Assembly (NCBI RefSeq): GCF_001638985.1
Contig: NW_017265155.1
Span: 372,001 to 436,000, forward strand
Direction: 5' to 3'
Origin: Phycomyces blakesleeanus NRRL 1555(-)
Lineage: Eukaryota > Mucoromycota > Mucoromycetes > Mucorales > Phycomycetaceae
Length of the DNA: 64,000 nucleotides
The position numbers and the translations under genes are program-made. Numbering within the stretch: the stretch's first letter is position 1; each line of letters begins with the position of its first letter. Of this stretch, positions 20,194 through 33,300 are shown piece after piece. Under the pieces are notes generated by a model. The model was not told where the DNA came from. It did not search any database and saw only the letters and a list, made by a program, of their open reading frames with translations.

Positions 20194-22886
20194 ATGTTAC
20201 TTTCAGGTTCTCGATTTTACTCTCGTAGATTACTTATTCGAAACCACTTTCAACGAGCAACCTTTGCTACTGCTACTTCTCAAAACCATCGCTACATTAA
20301 AGATAATTGGGAGGCCATTATTGGCATTGAAGTACATGCTCAAATAAACTCAAATACCAAACTGTTTTCAGGTACATTCAAAATAGTAACTTGTAATTAG
20401 GATAAAATAAATAAAACTTGTATATATAAAACTTCATGAAAATTAAATGGTGGTGATCAGATACACCAACTTCATTCAATGATCTTGTTAATACAAACAT
20501 CTCGACGATTGATGCTGCGTTTCCTGGAGTTCAACCTGTAAGATACACAATATTTTACTCTTGGTACTGAAGAAATAATTCCTGCGATAAGAATTGTAAT
20601 AATTTTAGTAAAGATAATAAGAGATAAATAGAAAAGAAAGAAAATTTATTTCAAGCAGACTAAATCAAAGTGATAATATATTTATTTTTGTATGCTTTTT
20701 TTTCTTCTTATACATTTGTCTAAAATTGTCTCTATTATATTATGATGGTAGACATTGAATGGCAGATGCGTAGAGCTTGCAGTAAAGACTGCTTTGGCAT
20801 TGGATAGTAAGGTCCAATCACTATCTACCTTTGACAGAAAACATTACTTCTATCCTGATCTTCCCCAAGGCTATCAAATCACACAGCAAAGAGGTGAGGA
20901 CATAGGAGTTGGCAGTGATTTGTATATAACTTTAGGCTGAAATAATCTCTGATACCTTACAAACTTTTATTTGATTTTCCTAGAACCTATTGCTAGAGGA
21001 GGCTCTATTTCTTTGACTCAACTAGATGGTCTGGATGAGCCAATCAAGGTTGGGATCGAACAGTTACAATTGGAACAGGTAACATTTAAACGGAAGAAAA
21101 TAAAAGACAAGACAAAGCAATCATGATTTCTAAACAATTCGTTTCTGTAGGATACTGGAAAAAGTATGCACGATATGCGTCCGGGCTTTACACTTCTTGA
21201 CCTAAACAGAGCTGGTACAGGGTTAATGGAAATTGTCACTAAGCCTGATATGAGGTACTTTCTTATTTTCTATACAACCAGCTTAGAAAATCAGATTGAC
21301 AAGATATGAATAAGTTGAATCCTGAAGTTTCTATCTAGGTCTTCACACGAAGCAGGTCTTTTAGTAAAAAAGCTACAGGCTATTCTGAGAAGTGTCGGAT
21401 CCTCTAAAGCAAATATGGAAGAAGTAGGTCTTGTGTTTTGCGTGCACACGCATGTATATATCTATATACATATGAGTGTGTGTACTTATATTATGTACTT
21501 ACAATTTTGTGACTAGGGATCCATGAGATGTGATGTTAATGTATCTGTCCACAAAATTGGAGAACCATTTGGAACCCGATGTGAACTCAAAAACTTAAAC
21601 AGTGTCCGTTTTTTGTCTATGGCCATTGGTAATATATTAGAATTTATTAAATACAATAGCTTGTATTTATCTATTTTTCAATATGTAGATGCTGAGATCA
21701 AACGTCAAATAATAGCCATTGAACAAGGAGAAATTATTGAATCAGAAACAAGAGGATATGATGTGTCATCTGACAAAACATTCAAGTTGAGAGGCAAGGA
21801 GTCAGCACTTGACTATAGGTTTATGCCAGAGCCTGATCTTCCTCCACTCATTCTTTCTTCTGTAAGTAGCATACAAGACCCACAGAACGCTATAACTATT
21901 AATCTGCTTTTATCCGCTCGTTTTCTTTTAAAAAAAAAGGATTATATTGAAAGTGTTGGATCTACACTTCCCGAACTTCCTGACCAGTGTAGAACACGCA
22001 TTATGGAGCAATATGAACTGTCACTTACAGATGCAAATGTGTTATTGAATGAATCTGGTAGCCTTGTATTTTATGAAAAGGTGAACTAAATATATATGAT
22101 TATGCAGAAGATGTAACAAATTACTAATTAATACATGTGTAGGTGTGTATAGGTCGAAACCCTCGATTTGTAGTCAACTGGTAAGTTATTTATTTATTTA
22201 TATTTTATTTTATTTTAATAAAGTACAAAGCTTTAATATCTTAAAATTATTTGAAGGACACTACATGAACTTTTTGGCCAACTGGCCAGCCGCAGTATTC
22301 CTTTTCAAGAGAACCCAATATCTGAACAGCAGATGGGATCTCTTCTTGATCTAATCCAAAATGGAACAATCACTGGTACTGTTTCTTTAATACTCATTTC
22401 TTTGTTGATTTATAAGATTTTTTTTCTCTAACCCCAAAAATTAGGCCCTACAGGAAAAAGTGTTCTCAAAGTAATGCTAGAAGAGCGTTCAAATGAGATG
22501 CCTATGAAAATTGTAGAAAGTAAAGGATGGGCGCGCATGGGTGATAGTGAAAAATTGAAAACTTTGTGCGAAAATCTTATTAGCCAACACGTTGAAAAGG
22601 CAAGTAAAGACGGTGCATAAGTAAATGTTTGTGTATTTTAGCTAACAAGGCGAGTGAATATCATCAACAAATACAGGCAGAGACCATCAGAAACGGCGAG
22701 CCAAAAATGTACAATTGGTTTATTGGCCAATTGATGCGTGAGACTAAAGGTCTGGCTGACCCCACAGAGCTCAACAATGCCTTGTGTAATGCCCTGGGCT
22801 GTAAACTTGAAGACATGACCAGTGCTCCAGCAGGAGGTTCTGCAATAAAGAAGACAAAAAAGTCAAAAGGGAAAAAGGGGATGTAA
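20194..22886 (+). CDS. GATB: Glutamyl-tRNA(Gln) amidotransferase subunit B, mitochondrial
   Basis: GatB (yeast Pet112) is part of the GatFAB/GatCAB complex that turns Glu-tRNA(Gln) into Gln-tRNA(Gln) inside mitochondria. Thirteen exons join in frame to about 555 aa: 20194-20371, 20461-20537, 20752-20893, 20984-21078, 21151-21254, 21339-21423, 21517-21628, 21689-21861, 21940-22080, 22143-22180, 22257-22375, 22445-22603, 22642-22886. The N-terminus is Arg-rich without acids, fitting an import signal. Motifs are [18 protein letters not shown] (residues 42-59), [46 protein letters not shown] and [13 protein letters not shown]. The C-terminal GatB/Yqey-type domain includes [17 protein letters not shown]. 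The last intron is doubtful: 38 nt as GT-AG, or 50 nt as GC-AG (22600-22649). The Lys-rich tail [11 protein letters not shown] is extra. Confidence 0.93.
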
Positions 22887-23399
22887 AATTGCAAGAAAAA
22901 TATAGATGATTATTGAATTAACCAAAGACAAACCTTACACACAGAGAAAAATGAAATTTCAATAATAAAGTATTGAACTATGCTGGTCAGGTTTTTTTTT
23001 ATAATTGGCACACGTATTGCGAGGGTATTATACAAAATACAGTTTCAGAAACACAGAAAATGAAATAAGAGTAAAGCTCAATATCAGTACAGCTAAAAAT
23101 TGTTCTGTGTATTATTTACGTCAAAAGCAATTTCCACAAAAAAATATTAGCACTAGAACAAGAAAATTTTGGTAAACGCTATAAAATACAGTTCTTTTTT
23201 GCTCAGTTAAAATAACTGACGACTACCATTTACCTATTTTTTTCTGAAGTGTCAGATCCTACCGCTGAAAACATCGTTCTGAATGAGATTGTTTTTAGCT
23301 TTGATAAATGTTAACTAGGAATAACGTGTTAAAGGGTTTCTACTGGAGAAACAAATAAATGTGCTCTATTCGTCCTTGGCAGTTATTGTAAGCAATCTT
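22887..23399. other. AT-rich intergenic stretch
   Basis: No gene is supported. On the minus strand it is the side downstream of the adjacent transposase relic. Confidence 0.4.
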
Positions 23400-23790
23400 G
23401 TGAGAGAATTTGGATATGTACTCAAAGAATGTATTGCTGACTTAGGTGGGCTTTTTTTTTACTAGAATAACGAGTCTCAAAAAGTGCTTCTCAATTGGAT
23501 TGTGAAAATACGAGTAAGGGTGGAGAAAATATAAGCTGTGAATCGGATTATTGGACAATTCACTGACTAGACAAGATCTGCGAATGGGTACATTATCCAT
23601 GACAGAGTTATGAGGGGCAGCTTTATCTCGGCCAAAGGCATTTATGATGTTTTATTTTTACAAGCTCAACGAAGATAATATCTGCTTGAACACTTTCAAA
23701 GACTTGGTAAGAAATATCAGCAAGAATGATGGTATTCAAAACTATTTTGGTTTTGCTTATAAAAAAACTTGTCTTATCCTTCTTAGACCA
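23400..23790 (-). pseudogene. Second IS630-type transposase relic
   Basis: On the minus strand one frame reads SVMDNVPIRRSCLVSEL and then LYFLHPYSYFHNPIEKHFL. This matches the VxDNxxIH and LPPYSPxLNPIE blocks of DDE_3 transposases with correct spacing, including the second Asp (DN) and third Glu (PIE). Upstream, ADISYQVFESVQADIIF could be the strand before it, but stops and shifts break the frame, and the first Asp region is not visible. It lies opposite to the 13.4-kb copy and is less shifted in its C-terminal part. It is a dead copy. Confidence 0.65.
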
Positions 23791-25299
23791 CCCCTCCTAT
23801 CTGATTAAGTATCTATTAAATACTGCTTCCTCCACAAAAGTACAATTTATTTTGTATAAAACACCATTTACTTGCATGATTTAAACAAATGTTTTCCTTT
23901 CTTCAATTGTCTTTAAATCGATTCTCTTATATTCCACAGGTCTGACATGCATTTTTTAGAGTAAATCTAACATTCTGGACAACGTACTCATGAAAGTCCC
24001 TAACAATCAAGTTTTAGATTTGGATTCCGGGCAATATTTTGAATAAATCTTCTTTTATCTGACCAAGAGTTAAAATAAAGAATTTACTTGGAGTGTCTTG
24101 AATAAATTCAAAATACTCGCCATGGTTCCTCTGGTTTTTTATTCGTTATTTAGCTTGCGGGTTAGGCTTAACTGTAGAATCTCTAACACATTACTAATAA
24201 TATTGTTAGTAGTTTCCTATACCACATCAAACATTTTGGCGACTGTGACTCAAATGATAAACTCTGTTCGAAAAATTCTGTTCATAATTAAGTTACTGAT
24301 ATGGTTCGCCAACCGTTTCCGTAATGCGTTTATCTCTCTATCTTTTTTTTAAAAAAAACAAAAATGAATTGGACATATAGCATAATATGCTCTTCTTAAT
24401 AAGATTGTATATATATAATGTAAAAGTTTTAGTTTAATTTTACCCTATACATAGCTCAAAAACGAAAACAAAATCTTTGCAATAGAAACCGTATATTAAT
24501 GTATAGGTCACAGTACTGGATTTCAAGGGTTTAATGAGATTTTTTGCTGATTCTACGGTTTTATGCAAAGGGATACTGGTTCTTAGACTTTCTAGTAGTT
24601 TTTATGTATTGTAAAGTGCTGTCATGTCTGTGTCGATATATTGATAATGGATACCTTCAATATCAAGATGTTTTCTGTTTGGCAAATATTTAAAATAATT
24701 ATCTATACATCAACAGCTAACTAAGCACCAGCATGGATTGTATTTGATTATGTAATTCGAAATAATATTGCAAATAACCTTTACGGCTCTTCAATGAATT
24801 CATATGTATGTTTATCTAGAAAAAAAACTTTAAAATTATATAACAATTTCTTGCAAGTAAGAGTATAATAATGACTGTCGTTTACCCATCAAATATCAGT
24901 GATGTGCAGATTAATTTCGGGGAGTGGCTGTTATACTTTTTTAATAGTGAGTAATACAAAGAGAGAGAAATAGAGTTGTTGAGACACTACACAAAAGCTT
25001 GCTTGCTTTTATTATATTAGTTACGATAGATAGGACTACCTGCATAATATAAAATAAATAATAATAAATAAAACACTCATACAGTTATACAAAAAAAATT
25101 CCAAAATTCCAAAATTATATACATTATCTTCTTTAATTAACCAGTGTTAGATTGTCCTATGTAAATATTTAGAACCTCATATGCAAAGAAAGTATTTTAT
25201 GATTGATATATGATATATGATATTAAGGATTAAAAAAAATTAAAAACAGGATTCGAGATTTGGTGTTCCCAACACAGAAAATCACAACCTTAATTCTAA
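23791..25299. other. AT-rich intergenic stretch
   Basis: No gene is supported. An 84-codon frame at 24098-24352 is hydrophobic and has no motif. Confidence 0.4.
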
Positions 25300-25905
25300 A
25301 ACACTTACTTGAGACACACTTTGCATTAAATTCCAGGCCCACTTGCTTTTACTCTATGTCGATGCAAGCCTTGGTAACTTCAGCATTACTTATCCAATAT
25401 TTTCTACTTCTTACTCTGTAACCTGTCATTTTATGGTATTTAATACATATTCTGTTGGATTTAGATCAGGTCTTTAAGACTACCAGTGAGCAAATATCTT
25501 TATTTGTTACAATTCTTCTTAAATAGGACATACGAGATGTCAGTGCAGTAGGTACTGTATTTCTTTAAGGGTGAACATGGTATAATGCTCCTAATATAAT
25601 TCTTAATACCAAAATATCGAGGTGTTTTTTGACAAACAGCCGCCATAAAAAGCTTGATAACGATAACATTTAATACCTACGAGTCGTTCAAATTATACAG
25701 CCCATAAACAACTACAAATCATCACTCTTATTTTTCATTATTTGACAAACTCTAGAGCTAAGTATTTTTTGTAGATTTCTCTTTAACTTTTCTAACGCGT
25801 CCTGTGTATCAATCTTTACCCTTAAATGTGAGCCTCGACTCATCTGACCAAACATTATTCTTCTCCATTAATCCTCTGCCAAATTGACATGGTTTCTGGT
25901 CCATC
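25300..25905 (-). pseudogene. Tc1/mariner transposase relic
   Basis: On the minus strand one frame gives QKPCQFGRGLMEKNNVWSDE followed by SRLTFKGKD, the usual block with the first catalytic Asp and Glu-Ser after it (near 25836-25850). Further down is RPDLNPTEYV (near 25450-25470), matching SPDLNPIENVW with the third acidic residue, followed by a region like the C-terminal tail. Order and spacing are right for a Tc1-like transposase, but at least five stop codons fall inside. No inverted terminal repeats were found by eye. Confidence 0.65.
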
Positions 25906-28317
25906 TTCTAGCTGCTTTTATTAATAGCGATGATGGTGACTGTCTTTATTTTTTTATATATATATTCTTGGCTTTTTTGTAATAAATTTACAGTCTGGTA
26001 AGTGACAGAAAGTATTTTCAGTATTAAACAATAAAGGTAGATAGGTGAAAATATTTTTATTGCATGTTCTCTAGGTCTTATGCACCGTGGAACTTACGCG
26101 ACCAGATGAGAGCTGTAAAATAACCGAAATAAAGTGAAAGTAATCCCCTGAATATGAAGAAAAGAAAAGAAAATATTTAATAAAGGGAAAAGTACCTGAC
26201 GAGATATGACGAGGATAGTCAGTAAAAAAGTAAGAGATCACAGAAAAAACCCTTAGTGAGGGAAACAGACTGTGCAAAAAAAACCAAGCCAGAATAACCA
26301 ATACAACAGGTAAAATTACAGTCAAAATAAATACGCAATAAACAATAAAGAAAATGAAAGGACCAAGAATAAGTGACTAGGTATTGACAGTGTCAGAATT
26401 GGAAAGAGCACGGTTATTACAGCTGGCACAGAAGTTCATTGAAAATAATAAGAAGTATAACAATGAACCTCAAAAGTGTTCATATATTTACATTTCTCTT
26501 TTATATCCATGCTTAATTATCTAAAACAGCACAGTTTATCTTAGCAACTACTTTTTTTTATAGAAAAAAGAAGAGTATATATTTTATAAAAATATGCGAA
26601 TCTGATTTGAAGGGTGTGCTAGCTTGCAAATAAGAATCGTGTTTTTGTTTTTAGAGAGTGAGAAAATACTTTTTGAAAAGAGTATATTTTGAGTGATAAA
26701 CGATTGCTTTTCAAGCAAGATGCGTAGTTTATTTGATTTAGAATATACCAGCCTCGTCACCTTGCAAAAACCATTCGATCTAATATTGGGCTGTCTCAGA
26801 AGATGAAGTGTCATCGGAGAGTCGATTCCATATTCCTTTACCCTATTAGTAAAAGAAACTCACAAACTATCAAGGTCCCTTGCATATTATAAATAAAGTA
26901 TATCAAATACAGTTCTGTTTAAACCAATTTCACTGATATATATATATATATATATGGTTCTTCGAGACGCTAAGAATGAAAAAGTGAGCAAAGCTTTGAC
27001 ATGTAGGGGTAAAAAGAGTATCTGACCAAGATGACAAGTTTTTACTTAAATATTTTGCTGAAAAGGAATATAACAAGATCAAACTAATTCTGGACTTCTG
27101 TAGAATAAATCGAATATACTTAGTAAGAACATTTCTTACTTCCCCTAAATTTTTAGTTATTCTGTCCAATTATGTTTACAGACTCGTTTTTGTATAAACG
27201 TGAAAATAAGAATCGGTTATGTGAATTTTATTGGAGAATATATGTCAAGAATATATTAAGAGCTTTAAATTATTAGTGAAAACATAGTATATTATTTATG
27301 TATATATGATTCCTCGTGTTGGGAGTATGGGTGTTACAAGTGTGGCGGATAGTTCATCGGGTCTCTTTTGTAAAAAAAAATTCTTTTGATATATTTTGCC
27401 TATCAAATTCATTTAAACTCGTTATGCCAAGGTCAATCAACTATATTTTTACTAATCTTATTCACTGAATAATAAATTATTGGGATACTCAAATTATTCT
27501 TATTATGGAGAAAATAATAAAAAAGAATCGTCATTTTCAAAGTAAGAAAAGCTTGGTAGAACAGAGTATCTTGTTCTATAAATTATACGCTACATTTAGG
27601 TTATATCTGTAAGTCTTGGCACCCAAATCCATTTATGTTTTACAAAAAAAAAATAGACTTTAGTTGTAATTGAAGCTAATTTCAAAAAAAATCGATCTTC
27701 TTTAGTTGTTGCTCTATTCACACCTGGACAGGGAGAGATCAAGTCCCAGTATTTCGGATCGTAGAATATATTCATGCTATAATTTTACATTACAATAATC
27801 AGCTTCAACTCCAAGGATTGAAACTAAAGTCTCTATCTTGTAACACCATTTCCTTCCTTTCACTGTAATTCATTAATGACTTAAATATGCTGAGCCACAC
27901 TCACTAACTCAAGCAATTGGCAATGCTGTATTTGCAGTGTGGCCATCTGAAGAAGCTGAGCCCTAGGCCAATACCTACAGTTACACTGGTTATATCGAAT
28001 GGTATTTGCTTGTTTCTAAAAGCTTGCAAATGTGTTTAATATAGTCAAATTAACGAAGAGAGCAGAACATCTATTTCAAAAAATGCTTGTTTCACCAGAT
28101 ATAATCAGTTTTCTATTTATGAATTCTGTACACATATTGTGCACTCTCTTATGTCACTTGGCAACCAACTCAAGAAAAAAAGGTCATCTCGCATTCTGCT
28201 AAAAATAAATTGCACACCCACATACTTTCATTTTTATCAATATCGTGACTTTGAAAATCTATCACGAAATAAAGAACCTGTTTTATCAATTCTCCTTCTT
28301 CTTAATCACTAATCACA
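25906..28317. other. Long AT-rich stretch without an intact gene
   Basis: Holds a (TA)n tract at about 26936-26955 and short AT-driven ORFs. On the + strand near 27720-27840 one frame shows QVPVFRIVEYIHAIILHYNN, a protein-like fragment without context, possibly another decayed element. Nothing else is supported up to the CUE gene. Confidence 0.4.
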
Positions 28318-30123
28318 ATGAGCAATCCTTTTATGACATCAAAATTAGAAACGCTTAAAGAAGCGTTTCCTAGCTTCGAAGCTTCAATTATCAGCAGTGT
28401 CCTTGACTCAGTCAAGGGTAACATGGAGGCAGCTGTCGAGGCTCTATTGAACATGTCGAACACAACCCATCCAGAAAACAACTCTTTTTATAGTCCCCCA
28501 TTACCAAGTAGACAGCATATAAATATACCAGAGCGTAATGTATGTAATGCATTTAGAGTATTTGCCTTCAAAATACATCAAGTACTAAAATGTACTCTAT
28601 ACTTGAAACGTTTATTTTAACTAGCCATTTATTCCCTCGTCGAATATTAACCTCCGTCCACCAAGTATCAACATTCGTTCACCAAATCTTAACATTCAAC
28701 CACCAAATCTTAACATTCAATCACCAAATATCAACTTTCAACACCAAAATTTAACTCCAGTAAGCAGATTGACTTTATTTATAGTTAAATTAAATATTCA
28801 TCATTATACTTCTTATCTCAGAGAATAAACCCGCCAGGTCTAAATGTACGACAAGACCTTGCTGTGTGGCGAGACCAGCTGGCGCAGGAAAGTCGAGAGC
28901 GAAGATTCAATCGAAGAGATCGCTTTGGTCATGATGAAAGATCTCGTAAATATTGTTCGAATGCATTCGGTGCAAAAGTTAATTGCATTAAATCTAGAAG
29001 GCTGATTATATTCTTTTTATTAAATACAGGAAGCTGTGGATCAAGCCGATCACAGGAATTTAAGCCAATTAGGGCAATAGCTATGGAAGGGAAGCAAGGT
29101 AGGTCTTGAGAAAAGAAGCGTTATTACTATATATCTGTTAAATCTAAACTTTTCAATAATTAGCCGCGTTGGAATCAGCCTCAGCTCTATACTCAAAAAT
29201 GGTGAACAAGTACAATATAGAGAGCAACAATTCACTAAATATTTTGCAAACCAAGTTAGAAAGGTAAATTTAAGAAATGAAACCCCAATCAAAGCTCGGG
29301 GATTTTCTCCCTCTTTAGTGTCAGTGTTATCGATGCTTGACTAGCACATTCTTACAGAGTACGCTCAAGTATTCCTTCACAACCAATCTCGACGCTTCGG
29401 GACAATGCTCAACGATCTATTAGTGATACTCTTATAAGCTTACAAAGTGAGTTTCTTATAAATATTTAACGTATTTTTTCTTGATAAGTATCATTTCTCA
29501 CGTTGTTTATTTTAGACCAAATCAATCCAACTTTGAATTCATCACCAATTATGAACCCTTATCAGAGTAATACTGGTATGCCTTACACAGAAAATATGCA
29601 TATCTTTTATAATGTCCTGTATATCTGTTTGCTAACAGCTGTGTATGTGTATGTGTGTATTCTTAACTTTTAGCAAATAATCAACATAACCAATACAACC
29701 AATACAACCAATACAATCAGCACAGTCAATACAATCATTCAAATCATTTAAATCATCTTTCTCCAAATATTCCAAGTAAGTATACTTAAAACATATTCTT
29801 ATAAGTAATTTGCATAAATGCAGCTTTGTTTCCTACTTTTTATTCGTATTCTTATTTTTATTCATCTTTTAGCATCAGGGAATTATACATCAAACCATGG
29901 TTCTCCTTCTAGCTCTTCAGCTCCCAGCTCAGTTTCTAGCTCTGCAAACTTGAGTCATCCTCCTGCACCTCTTCCAAACCCATTTGTCCAAAATCAAACT
30001 ACTTTTGATCCACAATCTGCTCAACTTGTTGAGCCACCACCCATTTATGGCTTACATCATCTTGATAGATCTATCGAACTTGAAGAGGGAGATAAAATCT
30101 TACAAAGAAGTAATAGTTATTAA
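28318..30123 (+). CDS. CUE-domain protein, 383 aa
   Basis: CUE domains bind monoubiquitin and often act in sorting or ubiquitin-linked degradation. Nine exons join in frame: 28318-28539, 28625-28759, 28822-28945, 29030-29098, 29164-29263, 29358-29446, 29516-29575, 29674-29775, 29873-30123. The CUE domain is residues 8-48 (KLETLKEAFPSFEASIISSV, then GNMEAAVEALLNMS). Exon 2 carries a heptad-like repeat such as PNLNIQ with Pro-Asn pairs. Exon 5 (about residues 184-217) looks helical. Exon 8 is an Asn/Gln/His/Tyr tract (NQYNQYNQYN), and the tail is Ser/Pro-rich. The design (one CUE, rest disordered) resembles fungal Cue5/Don1-type proteins, but no symbol is safe. Confidence 0.85.
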
Positions 30124-30254
30124 CATTACTTTCCCACAATATAAAACAACAGAGAGAGAGAGAGAAATAAAATTATTTTATGCTGCCTTATGCTATGCAC
30201 TTTTCTTTGAACTTTTGTTTCATAAAGACAAGCTCCATATACTTTTTGTTGTTG

Positions 30255-30297
30255 TTGTTTTGTTTTGTTTTGTTTTGTTTTGTTTTGTTTTGTTTTA
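30255..30297 (+). repeat. TTTTG pentanucleotide repeat
   Basis: About eight copies of TTTTG lie in the short gap between the convergent CUE and amidohydrolase genes, probably in both 3' regions. Confidence 0.8.
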
Positions 30298-30313
30298 CAT
30301 TTTCGATTAATTA

Positions 30314-33300
30314 TTAAATCTGCTTTGGAAAGCATTCAGGACCAGAATGTCCACCACCATAGACCATCAAAACTCGCGATCCAAACTCGAATGGGTTGCT
30401 GTTGTATGCCACAAAATCAGCCTTGTGACCAACTTGGATGGTTCCAATATCCTTAGAACCAAGTCCAAATATATCAGCGATGTTCCAGGTTACTAGTCCA
30501 ACAGCCTGTGATTCATCAAGCTTTCCGTTGTGTGCAAGATTCCAGCCAGCTTCCCAGATCAAATTGCGAGCATCTCCATTATTAACATCAGTAGAGGCCA
30601 AACCTACACGCACCTGGCGATCGATGAGGATATCAAGACCTGTGAAGGGAGTAAGAGGAGGGCCAGAAAGGCACAGGCGTGAGGACCAATCACCGGGGAA
30701 ACAGCGAGCGGGAGATAGAATGACAGGGATATCGAGACGTTTGAGATGATCGGCAACAAGGTGTGCCTCAGCGCCACCCAGGATAATAAACTTGACACTA
30801 AACTGCTGCTTGGACTGATCATAAAGCTGTTTCTTCATTTGAACAATAGATGCAATTTCATCCTTGTCATTTGTTTGAATAACAACAGGTAGCTTTCCTT
30901 GGGCAGCACGAGCAAACACGTTGGTGGACGCATCTTTGTTCACATTAGTGGTTAAGAGGTCACGAATAGCAGCAATCTGCTGTGAAACAGTAGTAGATCC
31001 TGTGAGAGAAGCCAATGTAAATATCAAACATCGAGCTGTTTTTTTTTCGCTTTTACTAGCCAATTGAATGAGTCATTATCATACCAGAAGTTCCAACAAC
31101 GAAATGAAGAGCAGTCTCATCATTGATAATTGTATCATTGGTGTCCAATACTAAGCAATGTATTAGCAATATAATATATGTATTATGTCCTCTCTAATTA
31201 AACGTGAGCATATTAGTAAGCTAACCTGTGCGTTCTGTACCAGTACGGAAAGACACTGATACACCTGCTAGGCCAGCAGATTCAACCAAAGGTTGGCTGA
31301 TTGAAGTTGTGACACCAGCCTTGAAGGCCTTTTGAAGATGGAGACCATTCAACTTGATACCATCAGCAGCTCTGACTACAGTTTGGGCGAGTTTCGGATC
31401 GGATACATCGTTTTTGGCAATACCATCTTGGGTGCTTGATTCAGCTTGAATCTCTATTAAGCCAAGAGACTCGCCAGCAGAAAAAATACCCTAAATTACA
31501 GTTTAATTGGTATAAATGTTCATTAATAAGCACTGTCTCTAGAAACGTGTATATATATATTTCAATTTAGTTACCGGAATAATCACAGCGCCACCCATCT
31601 CAAAGACAGGGCTGGATTTTGGCCATTCAACATGCTCTCTGTCACATTCAATACCAGCACAGATAATCACACCATCCTTGACTACCAAACCAATCCGTTC
31701 TTTGGCCATAGTAGAATCGTAAGTCTCATCGGGACCCATGTACAAACGGCCAATGTTGCGCATCACAAATGAATTAACATTTGGTCCACAAGCTTCGTCG
31801 AATTTGATTGGGTTGTTCAAACCGTGATCTTCGAGCTTCATAGTACTAGTACTAAACGGAGGTAGCCAACCCTTTTTCTCTTCTTTTTTGTCAGCTACAT
31901 CTACTGTATCAGCCAAGGTATCAACCCAGGTTGAATCCTGATCTTCTTCGACGCTCTTTGCCCATGATGCTTTGAAATTCATTTCAGCGCCATCTATGAT
32001 AACCTTTTGAGGTCGCGCACCCAAACGAAGAGGATGTCGTTCCCATATGACAATATCAGCATCCATTCCAGGAGCAATACGTCCGATACGATGGTCAAGC
32101 TTGAGAGCCTTAGCAGGAACGCTTGTAACGGCAGCCAAAGCCAGATGCTCGTCAAAACCATAATGGAAGGCTTTTTGAGCTTCATGCATTAAATCACGCT
32201 GGTTTTTAAGTATGTTTGTGAATACGGTTAGTTTTTGATAATTCCATAATATATATATATCTTTTATTACTTACGGCATTCATTACAGGGTGATCACTCT
32301 TGAATGCAACAGGGATACCAGCATCAGCGAGGATAGAAGGTGCATGAACATTCTGCTCCCATGCCTCGGCCTATATATATTTCTCGGTTAGCTATCCACA
32401 CTATATATCCATTTACAGCATTAAGATGAAGGTATTATGCTGTACCTTGTATCCCCACATGTCTGCAAGCGAACAAATAGAGAGATATGATGAGTTTGAT
32501 TTACTTTAAGCAAGAAAGATCATCATAATGTGTTATATTTACCAGCAAATGTAGCAATAGTTATGTTGGTCTTTGCGCGCTTGATAACTTCTGGTACTTT
32601 CCATGCTGCCAATGCATGATGGAGACCAGCGATTTCAAAATCAAACTCAAGCGAGTGACTAATCATAGCTTCGATATCTTGAGGGAGATAACAGTGGATA
32701 TTCAACAGAACTTCGTGTCTGAGTAGGGCTACTAGACTCTCAAGATCAATTAACTCTGGGAATCTCTCCGTGAGGCGAGTGATTGTAGTTTCGTCAATAG
32801 GTTTATCGGTGGGAAAAGTTGCGTTTACTCTTGTCGCAGCATCACACCAGTCGTCTTGTGCTCTCATGAGTGCCTGCGCTTCTTCGAATCTTTTCCGGAA
32901 CAGGTAATTTTCTCCCATACCTGGATAGAACCATCAAAGAGGAAGCAAAACATAATCGCCGCTTGGTGATTTAGATCTCCTATTTGTCTATCTATTTCTA
33001 CACACCAGATAGATTTAATCAAATAGAAAACTATCCTTACGTGTCATGGGTGCTCTGTTGAGATATCCTCCGTAATATGTTTTGGGGTTTTCTCCACAAG
33101 CCATCTTCATATAACGCCACACTATTTCTTCATCTTCATCCTCAACACCTGCGCCGATCAACATGTCTTGGTTGGACAATGTCGGAACGGGTCGTAGCTT
33201 GATCACGGCGGCCTCTCCACCCATCAGGTTGCCAGAGCCAGGAAGAATAAGCGATGTTGTAACACCACCGCTAGCCACGATTTTCAATCCGGGATCACTT

